Below, one piece after another: positions 1 to 6,442 of a stretch of DNA of 8,695 nucleotides (positions are counted from its first letter, which is position 1; every line of letters starts with the position of its first letter). Source of the DNA: DASWHK01 sp036398215 (GTDB taxonomy: Bacteria > Acidobacteriota > UBA890); the NCBI GenBank assembly GCA_036398215.1, contig DASWHK010000181.1:1-8695 (forward strand), in the 5' to 3' direction. Under the pieces are notes generated by a model. It was not told where the DNA came from and did not search any database. It saw nothing but the letters and a program-made list of their open reading frames with translations. Both the position numbers and the translations under genes were made by a program.

Positions 1-867
1 GGCCGGCGGCACGCGGATCGCTCCCTCGAAGCTCAGCAGGCGGGCCAGCGTCGGGTCCTCGAAAAGGTCGAAGATCGAGCGCGGGGCGCCGTCGACCTCG
101 ACGATGCCCCCGATCAGCCGCAGGCCATGGCTGTAGTCCGCGTATGTCGCCCCGTGCACGGTGCTCAGCGGCTGGATTGGCTTGCCCACCGCCTGGTGCC
201 AGCCGTAGATCGCGACGCGTGGCGAGGGTTGGCGGAACAGGCGATTGGTCAGCACGAGGTCCTTCTTCTGGCCGGCGATCAGGGTGCCAAGGCCGCGACC
301 GGCGCGCTGCTGCTCGATCCGCTGGTTGTGGGTCACGAAGTAGTCGGTCGAGGTCATGCGCGGGCCGGGCGTCATCGTCTGTGGCTGCAGGCGGAGCGCC
401 GACTGCGCGTAGATCGAGTCGACGATCTTGCGAGTCGGCAGGGCCATGCCGAAGGCCCTGGCGATCGCGGTGGCGGCGTACAGATCGACGGGAACGCGGA
501 CGAAATCGCCGTCGGCGCCGACCGCCAGATAGTCGGGCATCACCCACACCGTCGCCGCCAGCCGCCTGCCCCCTGCCCGGGCGGTCAACCTCACCGGCTG
601 CAGGTTGCGGAGGAACTCGGGGATGTTGCCGCGGCTCACCTCGGCGACGATCGCCGCCGCCCGCTTCTCGCCGTCCAGCCCGGCGATGCGGCGCGCGAAT
701 CCGGCGCCGCCGATCGCCCCGGCGGGGCGCTCCGGGATCGAGTGGGCGAAGGCCGGCGGCCATGCCAGAGCGCCCCGCGGCGGGCCCGCCGCGAGCAGCA
801 GCTTGCCCGATACCTGCGGCAGGGCAAGCCCTGCGACGACGGCCAGTACCAGTCCGGAACGCGTCAT
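1..867 (-). CDS. Secreted protein of unknown function, 3' end outside window
   Basis: I do not recognise a named family. The frame stays open for 289 codons from ATG at 867 to the left edge, so the C-terminus is missing. The N-terminus looks like a Sec signal peptide: MTR, then a hydrophobic run at about residues 5-19 (GLVLAVVAGLALP), with a possible cleavage after residue 21 or after AFA at about 41. The later part looks like a folded globular enzyme or binding domain: LYAATAIARAFGMALPTRK at 129-147, a GQKKDLVLTNRL segment at 199-210, and VAIYGWHQ (218-225) followed by PIQPLSTVHG and ADYSHG at 230-248. The clustered His, Asp, Tyr and Trp residues suggest an active site, but no known catalytic signature is evident. 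An in-frame upstream ATG at 888 is possible, adding MALSCAP; neither start has a good Shine-Dalgarno site. The gene is divergent from the phosphatase gene. Its reality is supported by protein-like composition and lack of stops; the function is unknown. Confidence 0.75.
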   Translation of the reverse strand, partial: MTRSGLVLAVVAGLALPQVSGKLLLAAGPPRGALAWPPAFAHSIPERPAGAIGGAGFARRIAGLDGEKRAAAIVAEVSRGNIPEFLRNLQPVRLTARAGGRRLAATVWVMPDYLAVGADGDFVRVPVDLYAATAIARAFGMALPTRKIVDSIYAQSALRLQPQTMTPGPRMTSTDYFVTHNQRIEQQRAGRGLGTLIAGQKKDLVLTNRLFRQPSPRVAIYGWHQAVGKPIQPLSTVHGATYADYSHGLRLIGGIVEVDGAPRSIFDLFEDPTLARLLSFEGAIRVPPA

Positions 868-961
868 GGGAGCGCATGATAGCGCCATGCCGGGAAGAAA
901 GCAGTGCCTTTCGTACCGATTACCGGCGCCGTGGGAGGTCAGCGGCGATTCTCCAGCGCGC

Positions 962-997
962 TAGCCTTGCGCCCGCGTGTGAGAGTAGCCTTGCGCC
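962..997. repeat. 12-base direct repeat with 24-base period
   Basis: TAGCCTTGCGCC occurs at 962-973 and again, identically, at 986-997. The 12 bases after each copy match at about 6 of 12 positions, so this can be read as a 24-base tandem duplication or as paired regulator sites. It lies 137 bases upstream of the phosphatase start and about 95 bases upstream of the divergent gene's start. No regulator is identified. Confidence 0.55.
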
Positions 998-1124
998 AGC
1001 ATCGGAACGGGATCTCCCCTGACGGCGGGAAAGTCCAATCAGTCCGGCCGCGGGGGCCTCGCGAGCGAGAAAGCCAACACCAGGCCACCCTGCCCGGTCG
1101 ACCGCGGCCGCCCGGAAAACGATC

Positions 1125-1128
1125 GGAG
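1125..1128 (+). promoter_or_regulatory. Shine-Dalgarno site supporting ATG 1134
   Basis: GGAG ends five bases before ATG 1134. It overlaps the first base of the alternative GTG start at 1128, which has no comparable site of its own, so it favours ATG 1134. Confidence 0.55.
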
Positions 1129-1181
1129 TGACCATGTCAGAGTATTCGTCGGGAATGACCATGCACGAGGATTCGTCCCGA
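1128..1181 (+). repeat. 27-base tandem duplication at the phosphatase gene start
   Basis: Copy one is 1128-1154 and copy two 1155-1181; about 20 of 27 bases match. In the phosphatase frame the copies read (V)TMSEYSSG and MTMHEDSSR, so the nine-residue start segment is repeated in frame. Each copy contains a TGACCATG block, and each is preceded by a G-rich stretch, so either could act as the initiation region. Confidence 0.6.
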
Positions 1182-2645
1182 CCTTCACGTTTCCTGACCA
1201 CCACCCTGCTCGAGGCCGCGCTCAGCGTCCTGCTCGCCGCTACCCTGAGCGCCTGCGCGGCGCCCCGGCCAGAGGAGCCGGAAGCGCCGCCCGCGGCGCC
1301 GCTGCTCGCCGACTACGTCCTGCTCGGCCGCTCGGTGGCCGGGCCGGCGCCGGCGGCGCTGGCTCGCGCCATCGTCGCGGGCGCCGGCTCCGCCTGCCCG
1401 GCGATCACGCTGAGCGACGGCAGCCCGCCGCTGCCGATGTTGCCGAGGACCAACCCCGACCCGCAGGCGTTCCCGGTGACGGTCTGCGAGGCAGTGGTCG
1501 CCACCGGCGCCGGCGTCACCGCCCGCGTCGACGGCTCCGGCCACGACCTGCCCGTCCCAGAGTCGCTGACGGCGCCGGTCGAGCGCCTGGTGGCGATCGC
1601 CGACACCGGCTGCAAGAGCGACGCCAGCCAGCCATGTGCCGATGCCTGGCCGTTTCCGGCCATCGCCGCGGCGGCCGCCGCCGACGATCCAGACCTGGTT
1701 GTCCATCTCGGCGACTACAACTATCGCGGCACGCCGAGCAAGGACGCCCAGGACCGCTGGGCCTACGACGGCTGCCTGCCGAACGAAGGCGAACCGTTCG
1801 TGATCCAGCGCACGCGCGACACCTGGCAAACCTGGCGAGAGGACTTCTTCGACGCCGCCCGGCCACTGCTGGAGGCCGCCCCCTGGGTCGCCGTCCGCGG
1901 CAACCACGAGCTCTGCTCGCGGGCCGGGCAGGGATGGTTCTACTTCCTCGACCCGCGCTCGCGCCTGCTCGATCCCGATGTCGTGCCGCCCTCCTGCAAC
2001 GCGCCGTTCGTGCAGACCGATCCTTACGTGATCGGCCTCGCCAACCTCGAGCTCGCCGTCCTCGACTCCGCCAACGCCTGCGGCGGCGAGGCGCCGCAGA
2101 GCGACGCCCATCGCACCGAGGAGGTCACCAGCTTCGCCCGCCAGCTCGACGCCATCGCCACGTCGCTGGCGCAACGTCCGAATCGCGCCTGGCTGCTGAC
2201 CCACCGCCCCCTGTGGGGCCTCAGCCGCTGGGGCACCGAGCCCGCCGAGGTGATCACCGACACCCTGCAGAGCGCCCTGGACGGCTCGGTCGGCGGCGAG
2301 CTGCCCGCCTCGGTCGCGATGGTGCTGTCCGGCCACATGCACGAGTTCGAGGCGATCACCTTCGCCAACGATCGCGCCCCGCAGCTCACCGTCGGCAACA
2401 GCGGCGTGCTGATCGGCCCCGACCTGATGGCGCCGGGCTTTGCCGGCACCACCCTCGACGGCGTCACGGCCAGCGGCCTGATCGATGCCACCAACCACGG
2501 CTACCTGCTGTTCGAGCTGCGCGACGGCGGCGACTGGACCGCGACGTTGCGGGCCTTCGACGCCGCCGGCGCGCCCCGCCCGGCGACGATCTCCTGCGCG
2601 CTACCGCTGAGCGGCTCCCTCTGCGCAAACAACGTCGAACGGTAA
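1134..2645 (+). CDS. Lipoprotein metallophosphatase, purple-acid-phosphatase-like
   Basis: This is a 503-residue calcineurin-like metallophosphoesterase, expected to hydrolyse phosphoesters outside the cytoplasm using two metal ions. Numbered from ATG 1134, a hydrophobic signal stretch (about 21-38) ends in a lipobox LSAC, giving Cys41 as the predicted lipidated residue. A Pro/Ala-rich linker follows. The motif set then appears in order: D157-T-G, GDYNY at 193-197 (GDxxY), GNHE at 256-259, LTHRP with His357, and GHMH at 400-403. DxG in place of DxH, together with GDxxY, is the purple acid phosphatase pattern. The first 100 or so mature residues hold no known domain. Several Cys residues fit disulphides in an exported protein. 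Possible starts are GTG 1128, ATG 1134, ATG 1155 and ATG 1161; 1134 has the best Shine-Dalgarno. Its 3' end overlaps the convergent nucleotidyltransferase frame by 145 bases. It is probably not part of the lasso operon; the substrate is unknown. Confidence 0.88.
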   Translation: MSEYSSGMTMHEDSSRPSRFLTTTLLEAALSVLLAATLSACAAPRPEEPEAPPAAPLLADYVLLGRSVAGPAPAALARAIVAGAGSACPAITLSDGSPPLPMLPRTNPDPQAFPVTVCEAVVATGAGVTARVDGSGHDLPVPESLTAPVERLVAIADTGCKSDASQPCADAWPFPAIAAAAAADDPDLVVHLGDYNYRGTPSKDAQDRWAYDGCLPNEGEPFVIQRTRDTWQTWREDFFDAARPLLEAAPWVAVRGNHELCSRAGQGWFYFLDPRSRLLDPDVVPPSCNAPFVQTDPYVIGLANLELAVLDSANACGGEAPQSDAHRTEEVTSFARQLDAIATSLAQRPNRAWLLTHRPLWGLSRWGTEPAEVITDTLQSALDGSVGGELPASVAMVLSGHMHEFEAITFANDRAPQLTVGNSGVLIGPDLMAPGFAGTTLDGVTASGLIDATNHGYLLFELRDGGDWTATLRAFDAAGAPRPATISCALPLSGSLCANNVER

Positions 2646-4000
2646 GAACGAGACCTGCAACGGGAACCGACGAGAAGCTGCGCCATCCCCTTCGCGCCTT
2701 CGACGATGAAACGGGCGAAACGAGCGAGATAGGCGGGCGCCAGATCGCGGCGGCGGCGGAGACCATACTGCAGCGCCATGAACCGGGGCGACGGAAACAG
2801 CAGTGCGCCGACGTAGCGTGCTTTGGCGAGCGGCCCGCGGACGGCGAGCAACTGCGCCAGCCCTTCCCGCTCCTCGACGACCGGGCTGGCGGCCAGGCGA
2901 TCGGCAAGCGTTCTTTGGCGGTGCCGGCACCGGTCCAGGGAAGCGAAGGCCCCGGCCGGAACCGGTGAGGCGAAGGCTTCCGACGCCTGGCGGAGCACGC
3001 GAGCGACGATTCGCTCGACGCCGGCCTCTCGACAGATCGAGACGAGCAGCTCGGGCCGCAGCGCTCCCGCCTCGTGGGCCAGCAGGCGGTCGAGCTCGAA
3101 CCACCACAGCAACGGGGCGCCGTGCCGCCGGTCCAGGTGGAGCGCGAGGTGGACCAGAAGGTCCTCGCGGCCGAGCGACAGCGTTGGCTCGCCGAGCACC
3201 CGGGTGGGCACGCAACGATCCCAGACCGCTTGCATGTCGAGGCGATCGACGAACGGGGGATACACGATGCTCCAGTGCGGCTCGACGATGACCATCGTGG
3301 GCGTGCGGCGGAAGAACTTCAGCGTGTAGGAGAACTCCGGCGAGAAGCCGCGGCGGCGGTCCATCTGCTCGTAGCCGAGCGCCGTCAACAGGGCCCCGAC
3401 CTCGCCGATGTCCTGCTTGCGGACCAGCAGGTCGATGTCGCCCATCGGCCGCGCCAGCAGCTTGCCGTAGAGCCGCTCGGCGAGCGCGATGCCGCGGATG
3501 GGCGCGTGGGCGATGCCCTTCGCGGCCAGACGGCCGAGGATCTCGCGCAGGCACCCGGCCAGCGCCAGGTTGCGCCCGGCCACGAACAAGGCCTCGCGAC
3601 GCAGCCGCTCGGCCGCCCATTCCGGCAGCCCGGGGAGCTCGAGGAGACGGAACGCCAGCCCCTCCCCGCGGGCCTGCGCGAGGATCTTCTCCCATGCCTC
3701 CCGGGCCCCGGGGGCAGGCAGCGACGGAGCCGTTTCGGCGCTCCGCGTGAACAGCAGCGAGTACAGATCGCCGGGCCCGTCACCGGTCCCGCGCGGGGCG
3801 ATTCGACCACGCGGAAGGCGGCTGACGACCTCTCCACCGCCGGGCGATTCGCGGTCCCCCGCGGCGAGCTCTTCGAACGGTCCCCTTCCGGCGGGTGACG
3901 GGCCCGATTTCGAGTCTGGAGCCGCGGGCTCATCGACACCGCCTCGTCCAGGAACACAATCGCGTCGAGGGGGTGACGGGCGCGTTCTCGGGCGGCTCAA
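2501..4000 (-). CDS. Nucleotidyltransferase family protein (PF14907-like), lasso tailoring
   Basis: The frame encodes 499 residues from TTG at 4000. The core resembles NTP_transf_5 (PF14907). IRGIALAERLYG at 168-179 is followed by R184-PMGDIDLLV with Asp188 and Asp190 as likely metal-binding residues; then come VEPHW at 239-243, LLVHLALHL at 281-289 and a WWFELDRLL segment at 299-307. These match the family's KG...lYg, R..gDiDlLv, HW and lHl..H pattern. In the Bacillus pseudomycoides pseudomycoidin cluster, a homologous enzyme adds sugars to a phosphorylated C-terminal Ser, after an HPr-like kinase acts. That pairing suggests a similar step here, but it is inference. TTG 4000 overlaps the upstream stop as TTGA and has an AAGGGG site eight bases away. 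Residues 1-75 are Pro/Arg/Gly-rich and look non-domain; a later CTG start near residue 79 cannot be excluded. The last 47 or so residues overlap the phosphatase gene and are low-complexity, probably run-on. Confidence 0.83.
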   Translation of the reverse strand: MSRPRTRPSPPRRDCVPGRGGVDEPAAPDSKSGPSPAGRGPFEELAAGDRESPGGGEVVSRLPRGRIAPRGTGDGPGDLYSLLFTRSAETAPSLPAPGAREAWEKILAQARGEGLAFRLLELPGLPEWAAERLRREALFVAGRNLALAGCLREILGRLAAKGIAHAPIRGIALAERLYGKLLARPMGDIDLLVRKQDIGEVGALLTALGYEQMDRRRGFSPEFSYTLKFFRRTPTMVIVEPHWSIVYPPFVDRLDMQAVWDRCVPTRVLGEPTLSLGREDLLVHLALHLDRRHGAPLLWWFELDRLLAHEAGALRPELLVSICREAGVERIVARVLRQASEAFASPVPAGAFASLDRCRHRQRTLADRLAASPVVEEREGLAQLLAVRGPLAKARYVGALLFPSPRFMALQYGLRRRRDLAPAYLARFARFIVEGAKGMAQLLVGSRCRSRSYRSTLFAQREPLSGSAQEIVAGRGAPAASKARNVAVQSPPSRSSNSR

Positions 4001-5205
4001 GGGACATTCCCCTTGTCGCCTGCGGGGCGAAGCACCCGCTCCCCCGGCGCCCCAACGACCCAGAATCCTCCCGCCGGATCCTCGACGCCGGTGAGCTCGG
4101 CCGCGCGGATCTCGTCGGCGACCTCGGCGCTGTCCGCGAACAGGTGCACGTAGCACAGCCGTGACGGATCGCCGACCGGAGAGACGTGGCGGCGCATGAC
4201 GTCGCCCGGCTCCGGCGCCGGCCGCCCCCGCAGCCAGCGGCCGGCGAGGCGGTGGACGCCGCCGTGGATCGCTACCCGCGATAGGCGTGTCGGCCGGCCG
4301 AGCAGCGGGAAGATCACCAGGATGCCCTCGGGTCGTAGGAGGGCGGCGGCGCGTCGCAGCGTCTCGACGCGCAGGCTGCGACCGGGAATGAGCGAGTACA
4401 GCCCATCGCCCAGCAGCACGCAGTCGAAGCGGCCGAGGTCGGCGCCCAGGTCGGTGGCGCCGCGCACCGCGAAGCGCACGTTGCCGCCCGCGTCCGCCGC
4501 GAGACGGCGAGCCGCGGCGATCATTCCCGGCGCGGCGTCGACCCCCAGCACGTCGTGGCCCAGAGCGGCGAGCGCGAACGCTTCCCTGCCGGCGCCGCAG
4601 CCGACATCGAGCACCGAGCTGGGGCTCGCAAGGTAGCGCTCCACGAATCGCCGCTCGGCGGCGCGCAAACCATCCCCGGCCTGAGAGGCGCAATAGCTGA
4701 CCTCTTCGCCATCGTCGAACTTGTCGCGCACGGAGCGCAGCGAGGCCGCGGCGTCGCCCACGAAAGCGCGGGGATCGAGCAGGGTCATGCCCTTGCGCAG
4801 CGCGATCAGCGCCCGTCCGAGCGGCCAACCGGCAAGGTAGGCGAGGTGCACTAGGCGTCGGGTCGGCCCCCATCGGCGCTCTCGACGCCGCCGCCGCCCG
4901 GCTGCCACGACGCTGCCCAGGACCCTTCCGCCCGCCGCCGGGACCGGCGACCGGCGCAGGCCCACCAGCTTGGCGGAATGCGTCCCCTCGGGGTCGCGGA
5001 CCACCACCAGACTGCCGGCGGCGAATCGTCCGGTAGCGCCGTTGCCGTTGGTGCCGGCGGCCACCGGCTCGACGAAGAGCAGATCACCGTCGCGGACCAG
5101 CGGGTACAGGCCTTCGCCCTGGGCGCGGAACCGGATCCACCCGGGCGTCCGATCCTCGGCGGGCAGCGAATGGAGCGACAGCCGCTCGCCGAACGGCCCG
5201 CTCAT
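3997..5205 (-). CDS. S26-peptidase-like domain fused to SAM-dependent methyltransferase
   Basis: 402 residues with two parts. Residues 23-100 follow the S24/S26 signal-peptidase fold: WIRFRAQGEGLYPLVRDGD (23-41) matches GxSMxP....GD, but the nucleophile Ser position is Gly32. SLVVVRDPEGTHSAKLVGL (65-83) and GGRVLGSVVA (92-101) are the later strands; Lys79 may be the base position. Peptidase activity is therefore unlikely. After an Arg-rich linker (104-117) and a helical stretch to about 160, a class I methyltransferase begins: VLDVGCGAG at 198-206 is motif I, Asp223 ends strand two, and FDCVLLGDGLYSLI is the motif IV/V region. The product probably methylates the lasso peptide or a tailored form; the substrate is unknown. 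ATG 5205 overlaps the kinase stop as ATGA, and its own stop overlaps the next start as TTGA, implying translational coupling. A frameshift-generated fusion is unlikely because the frame is continuous. Confidence 0.85.
   Translation of the reverse strand: MSGPFGERLSLHSLPAEDRTPGWIRFRAQGEGLYPLVRDGDLLFVEPVAAGTNGNGATGRFAAGSLVVVRDPEGTHSAKLVGLRRSPVPAAGGRVLGSVVAAGRRRRRERRWGPTRRLVHLAYLAGWPLGRALIALRKGMTLLDPRAFVGDAAASLRSVRDKFDDGEEVSYCASQAGDGLRAAERRFVERYLASPSSVLDVGCGAGREAFALAALGHDVLGVDAAPGMIAAARRLAADAGGNVRFAVRGATDLGADLGRFDCVLLGDGLYSLIPGRSLRVETLRRAAALLRPEGILVIFPLLGRPTRLSRVAIHGGVHRLAGRWLRGRPAPEPGDVMRRHVSPVGDPSRLCYVHLFADSAEVADEIRAAELTGVEDPAGGFWVVGAPGERVLRPAGDKGNVP
4009..4014 (-). promoter_or_regulatory. Shine-Dalgarno site for the TTG start of the nucleotidyltransferase
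   Basis: On the minus strand, AAGGGG lies eight bases before TTG 4000, inside the 3' end of the methyltransferase gene. With the TTGA stop/start overlap, it supports the unusual TTG start over later codons. Confidence 0.5.
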
Positions 5206-6278
5206 GAGTCCCCGGCGTCGGCGACAACGGCGGCGCCGACGGAAGCGAGCTCTGCCAGGTCGCGCCGGTAGCGCAGCCGCTTCACGGGAACCCGCTCCGC
5301 GACCTCGGTCGCGAACGCGAAGAGCCCGGCGAGGCGCGCCGGATCGCGAATGACCAGATTGAAGGTGTTGGCCATCAGGGCCACGGCCGCGTCACGTCGT
5401 GTCAGCTCGACGATCTCGGGCGGCCCGTGAAAGGACTCATCTGCCCCTGGCTCCAGCAGATACATCGCCCGCACCGGCAACGGCTCCCCGGCCGCCTGCC
5501 GGCCACAAAGAGGGAGGATCATCTTCGCGGTGTCGCGGTTGAGCGGCGTCCCGTTCGCCCGCCCCCCGAAGACCACGTCGGCCACCTCGGGATAGATCTT
5601 GAGCCGCGGCAGGCCCGGATGGGCGAGGTAGCCGTCTCCGCGCCGCCGCAGCACGAGCAGGTCGTCGGTCAACAGCGCGTGCCCGCGGCCGAGCAGCGCC
5701 GCCGCCAGCGTCGACTTGCCGGCGCCGCAATCGCCGAGGAAGGCGATGCAGGCGCCGCCGACGCGCAGCGCCGTGCCGTGGAAGGGCTCACGCTCCAGCT
5801 TGATCAGCGCGAAGGAGAGGACCTGTCCGAGCAGATAGGCGTGCAGCGAGTCGGGAAGAGCGCCCGGGTAGGCGCGGTAGTCGATCCTGCGGCCGTCGGC
5901 GGCGACCAGGAACTCGAAGTGGTCACGCCAGCGCAGGTGGTCGGCGCCGTCCTCGAGGCGCGCGTGCCGGAACCAGTCGTCTCCGGCGGCCTCCGGCGCG
6001 GCGGCGAAGGTGCTGCCGTTCCCCTCGCGGAGCTCGACGACCGGCGCTCCGTCCGCCGCGGCGCTCCGGCAAGGCAACGGCAGGTCGCTGCGAACGCAGA
6101 TCCCGTAGAGAGGGTACGGGCGCGCCTGGCCGGGCTCATGCGCACCGACGCGCGGTGCCGCCGGTCGGGTCCCATCCACGAGACCGCGCGACGATGTCTT
6201 CGCCTCGGCAAGGACCACGCCGTGACCTGGGTCGGCGGTCCGCCGTCGCGGCGATGTCTTCGTTTCGGCCGGGATCAC
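5202..6278 (-). CDS. HPr-kinase-like lasso peptide kinase
   Basis: 358 residues from GTG 6278. The C-terminal part is an HPr kinase/phosphorylase-like ATPase: FHG at 166-168, P-loop GDCGAGKST at 182-190, LLTDDLLVL at 202-210 with the paired Asp205/Asp206, and LPRLKIYPEV at 223-232, all hallmarks of the family. The N-terminal part from about residue 55 (YPLYGICVRSDLPLP) is the substrate-binding half typical of the lasso kinases known from paeninodin-type clusters, which phosphorylate a Ser near the peptide C-terminus. It lacks the HPr/PTS context, so peptide kinase is the better call. Residues 1-50 look like non-domain filler and contain a tandem repeat of the start region. GTG 6218 (residue 21) has an identically placed AGG site, and GTG 6179 is a third option, so the true start is uncertain. 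It follows the precursor gene by 8 bases; its stop overlaps the next gene's ATG. Confidence 0.85.
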   Translation of the reverse strand: MIPAETKTSPRRRTADPGHGVVLAEAKTSSRGLVDGTRPAAPRVGAHEPGQARPYPLYGICVRSDLPLPCRSAAADGAPVVELREGNGSTFAAAPEAAGDDWFRHARLEDGADHLRWRDHFEFLVAADGRRIDYRAYPGALPDSLHAYLLGQVLSFALIKLEREPFHGTALRVGGACIAFLGDCGAGKSTLAAALLGRGHALLTDDLLVLRRRGDGYLAHPGLPRLKIYPEVADVVFGGRANGTPLNRDTAKMILPLCGRQAAGEPLPVRAMYLLEPGADESFHGPPEIVELTRRDAAVALMANTFNLVIRDPARLAGLFAFATEVAERVPVKRLRYRRDLAELASVGAAVVADAGDS

Positions 6279-6304
6279 GCCGCGACCTAGGTTGGCGTTC
6301 CGCC
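6185..6304 (-). repeat. 60-base tandem duplication across the precursor/kinase junction
   Basis: Read on the minus strand, copy one is 6304-6245 and copy two 6244-6185, with 48 of 60 bases identical and no gaps. Copy one covers the last five codons and TAG stop of the precursor, then the AGG site and GTG start of the kinase. In copy two the matching stop is CAG and the matching start is GTG 6218. In the kinase frame the copies read about GVIPAETKTSPR and GVVLAEAKTSSR. Confidence 0.8.
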
Positions 6305-6442
6305 CGCTCTGCTGCTCGGCTTGGCGCCGCCGTCCTGTGCGGTGCCGCCCTTCGTGGTCGCTCGGGTGAGCTCGTCGAAGTCACCGTAGGTCTCGACGCG
6401 AGGCGCCTGATACGGTCGCTTCTTCCGATTCTCTTCTTTCAT
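6287..6442 (-). CDS. Lasso RiPP precursor peptide (A protein)
   Basis: A 51-residue peptide that is the substrate of the cluster. The leader MKEENRKKRPYQAPRVETYG and following residues match the lasso leader motif bound by the RRE protein B1: Tyr11-x2-Pro14-x-Val16-x3-Gly20-x5-Thr26, with Leu25-Thr26 as the usual LT. By analogy with paeninodin-type leaders, cleavage would fall near Lys31/Gly32, giving a 20-residue core starting GGTAQDGG and ending RAGGTPT. Asp37 is the only acidic residue after the leader, so it must be the ring-closing side chain if a macrolactam forms. It is position 6 from Gly32, 7 from Lys31, 8 from Thr30 or 9 from Thr29, so the cleavage site is open. There are no aromatic or large hydrophobic residues in the core. 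Candidate phosphorylation sites are Ser43, Ser44, Thr49 and the terminal Thr51. ATG 6442 overlaps the cyclase stop (ATGA) and has a strong Shine-Dalgarno site; an ATG/GTG-type extension to 6523 inside the cyclase is not needed. Confidence 0.87.
   Translation of the reverse strand: MKEENRKKRPYQAPRVETYGDFDELTRATTKGGTAQDGGAKPSSRAGGTPT

Larger units (their letters stand above)
868..1133. other. Intergenic region between divergent genes
   Basis: These 266 bases separate two divergently transcribed genes for exported proteins, so they should hold promoters for both. I see no convincing -35/-10 pair on either strand. The notable content is the 12-base direct repeat at 962-997. No tRNA, terminator hairpin or small gene can be supported here; the short open frames are GC-rich noise. 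Confidence 0.5.

Noticed and set aside
127..879. A 250-codon plus-strand frame at the left end
   Set aside because: The minus strand reads as a coherent secreted protein with a signal peptide and normal composition, so the plus frame is a shadow.
1185..2498. A 437-codon minus-strand open frame opposite the phosphatase gene
   Set aside because: The opposite strand carries a full set of metallophosphatase motifs; the antisense product is Gly/Arg/Ala repeats with no fold signature.
1634..2968. A 444-codon plus-strand frame overlapping the phosphatase in another frame
   Set aside because: It is extremely Arg/Pro-rich and lies out of frame within a well-supported gene.
4001..4873. Extension of the nucleotidyltransferase frame upstream to 4873
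   Set aside because: This stretch lies fully inside the methyltransferase gene and reads as Arg/Ala/Gly-rich noise; TTG 4000 with its overlap and ribosome site is a better start.
5202..6278. A true HPr kinase/phosphorylase of sugar regulation
   Set aside because: There are no PTS genes nearby; the lasso genes on both sides and the extra N-terminal domain fit the lasso peptide kinase group better.
5427..6290. A 287-codon plus-strand frame opposite the kinase
   Set aside because: It is antisense to a gene with an intact P-loop and HPr-kinase motifs, and no domain is visible in it.
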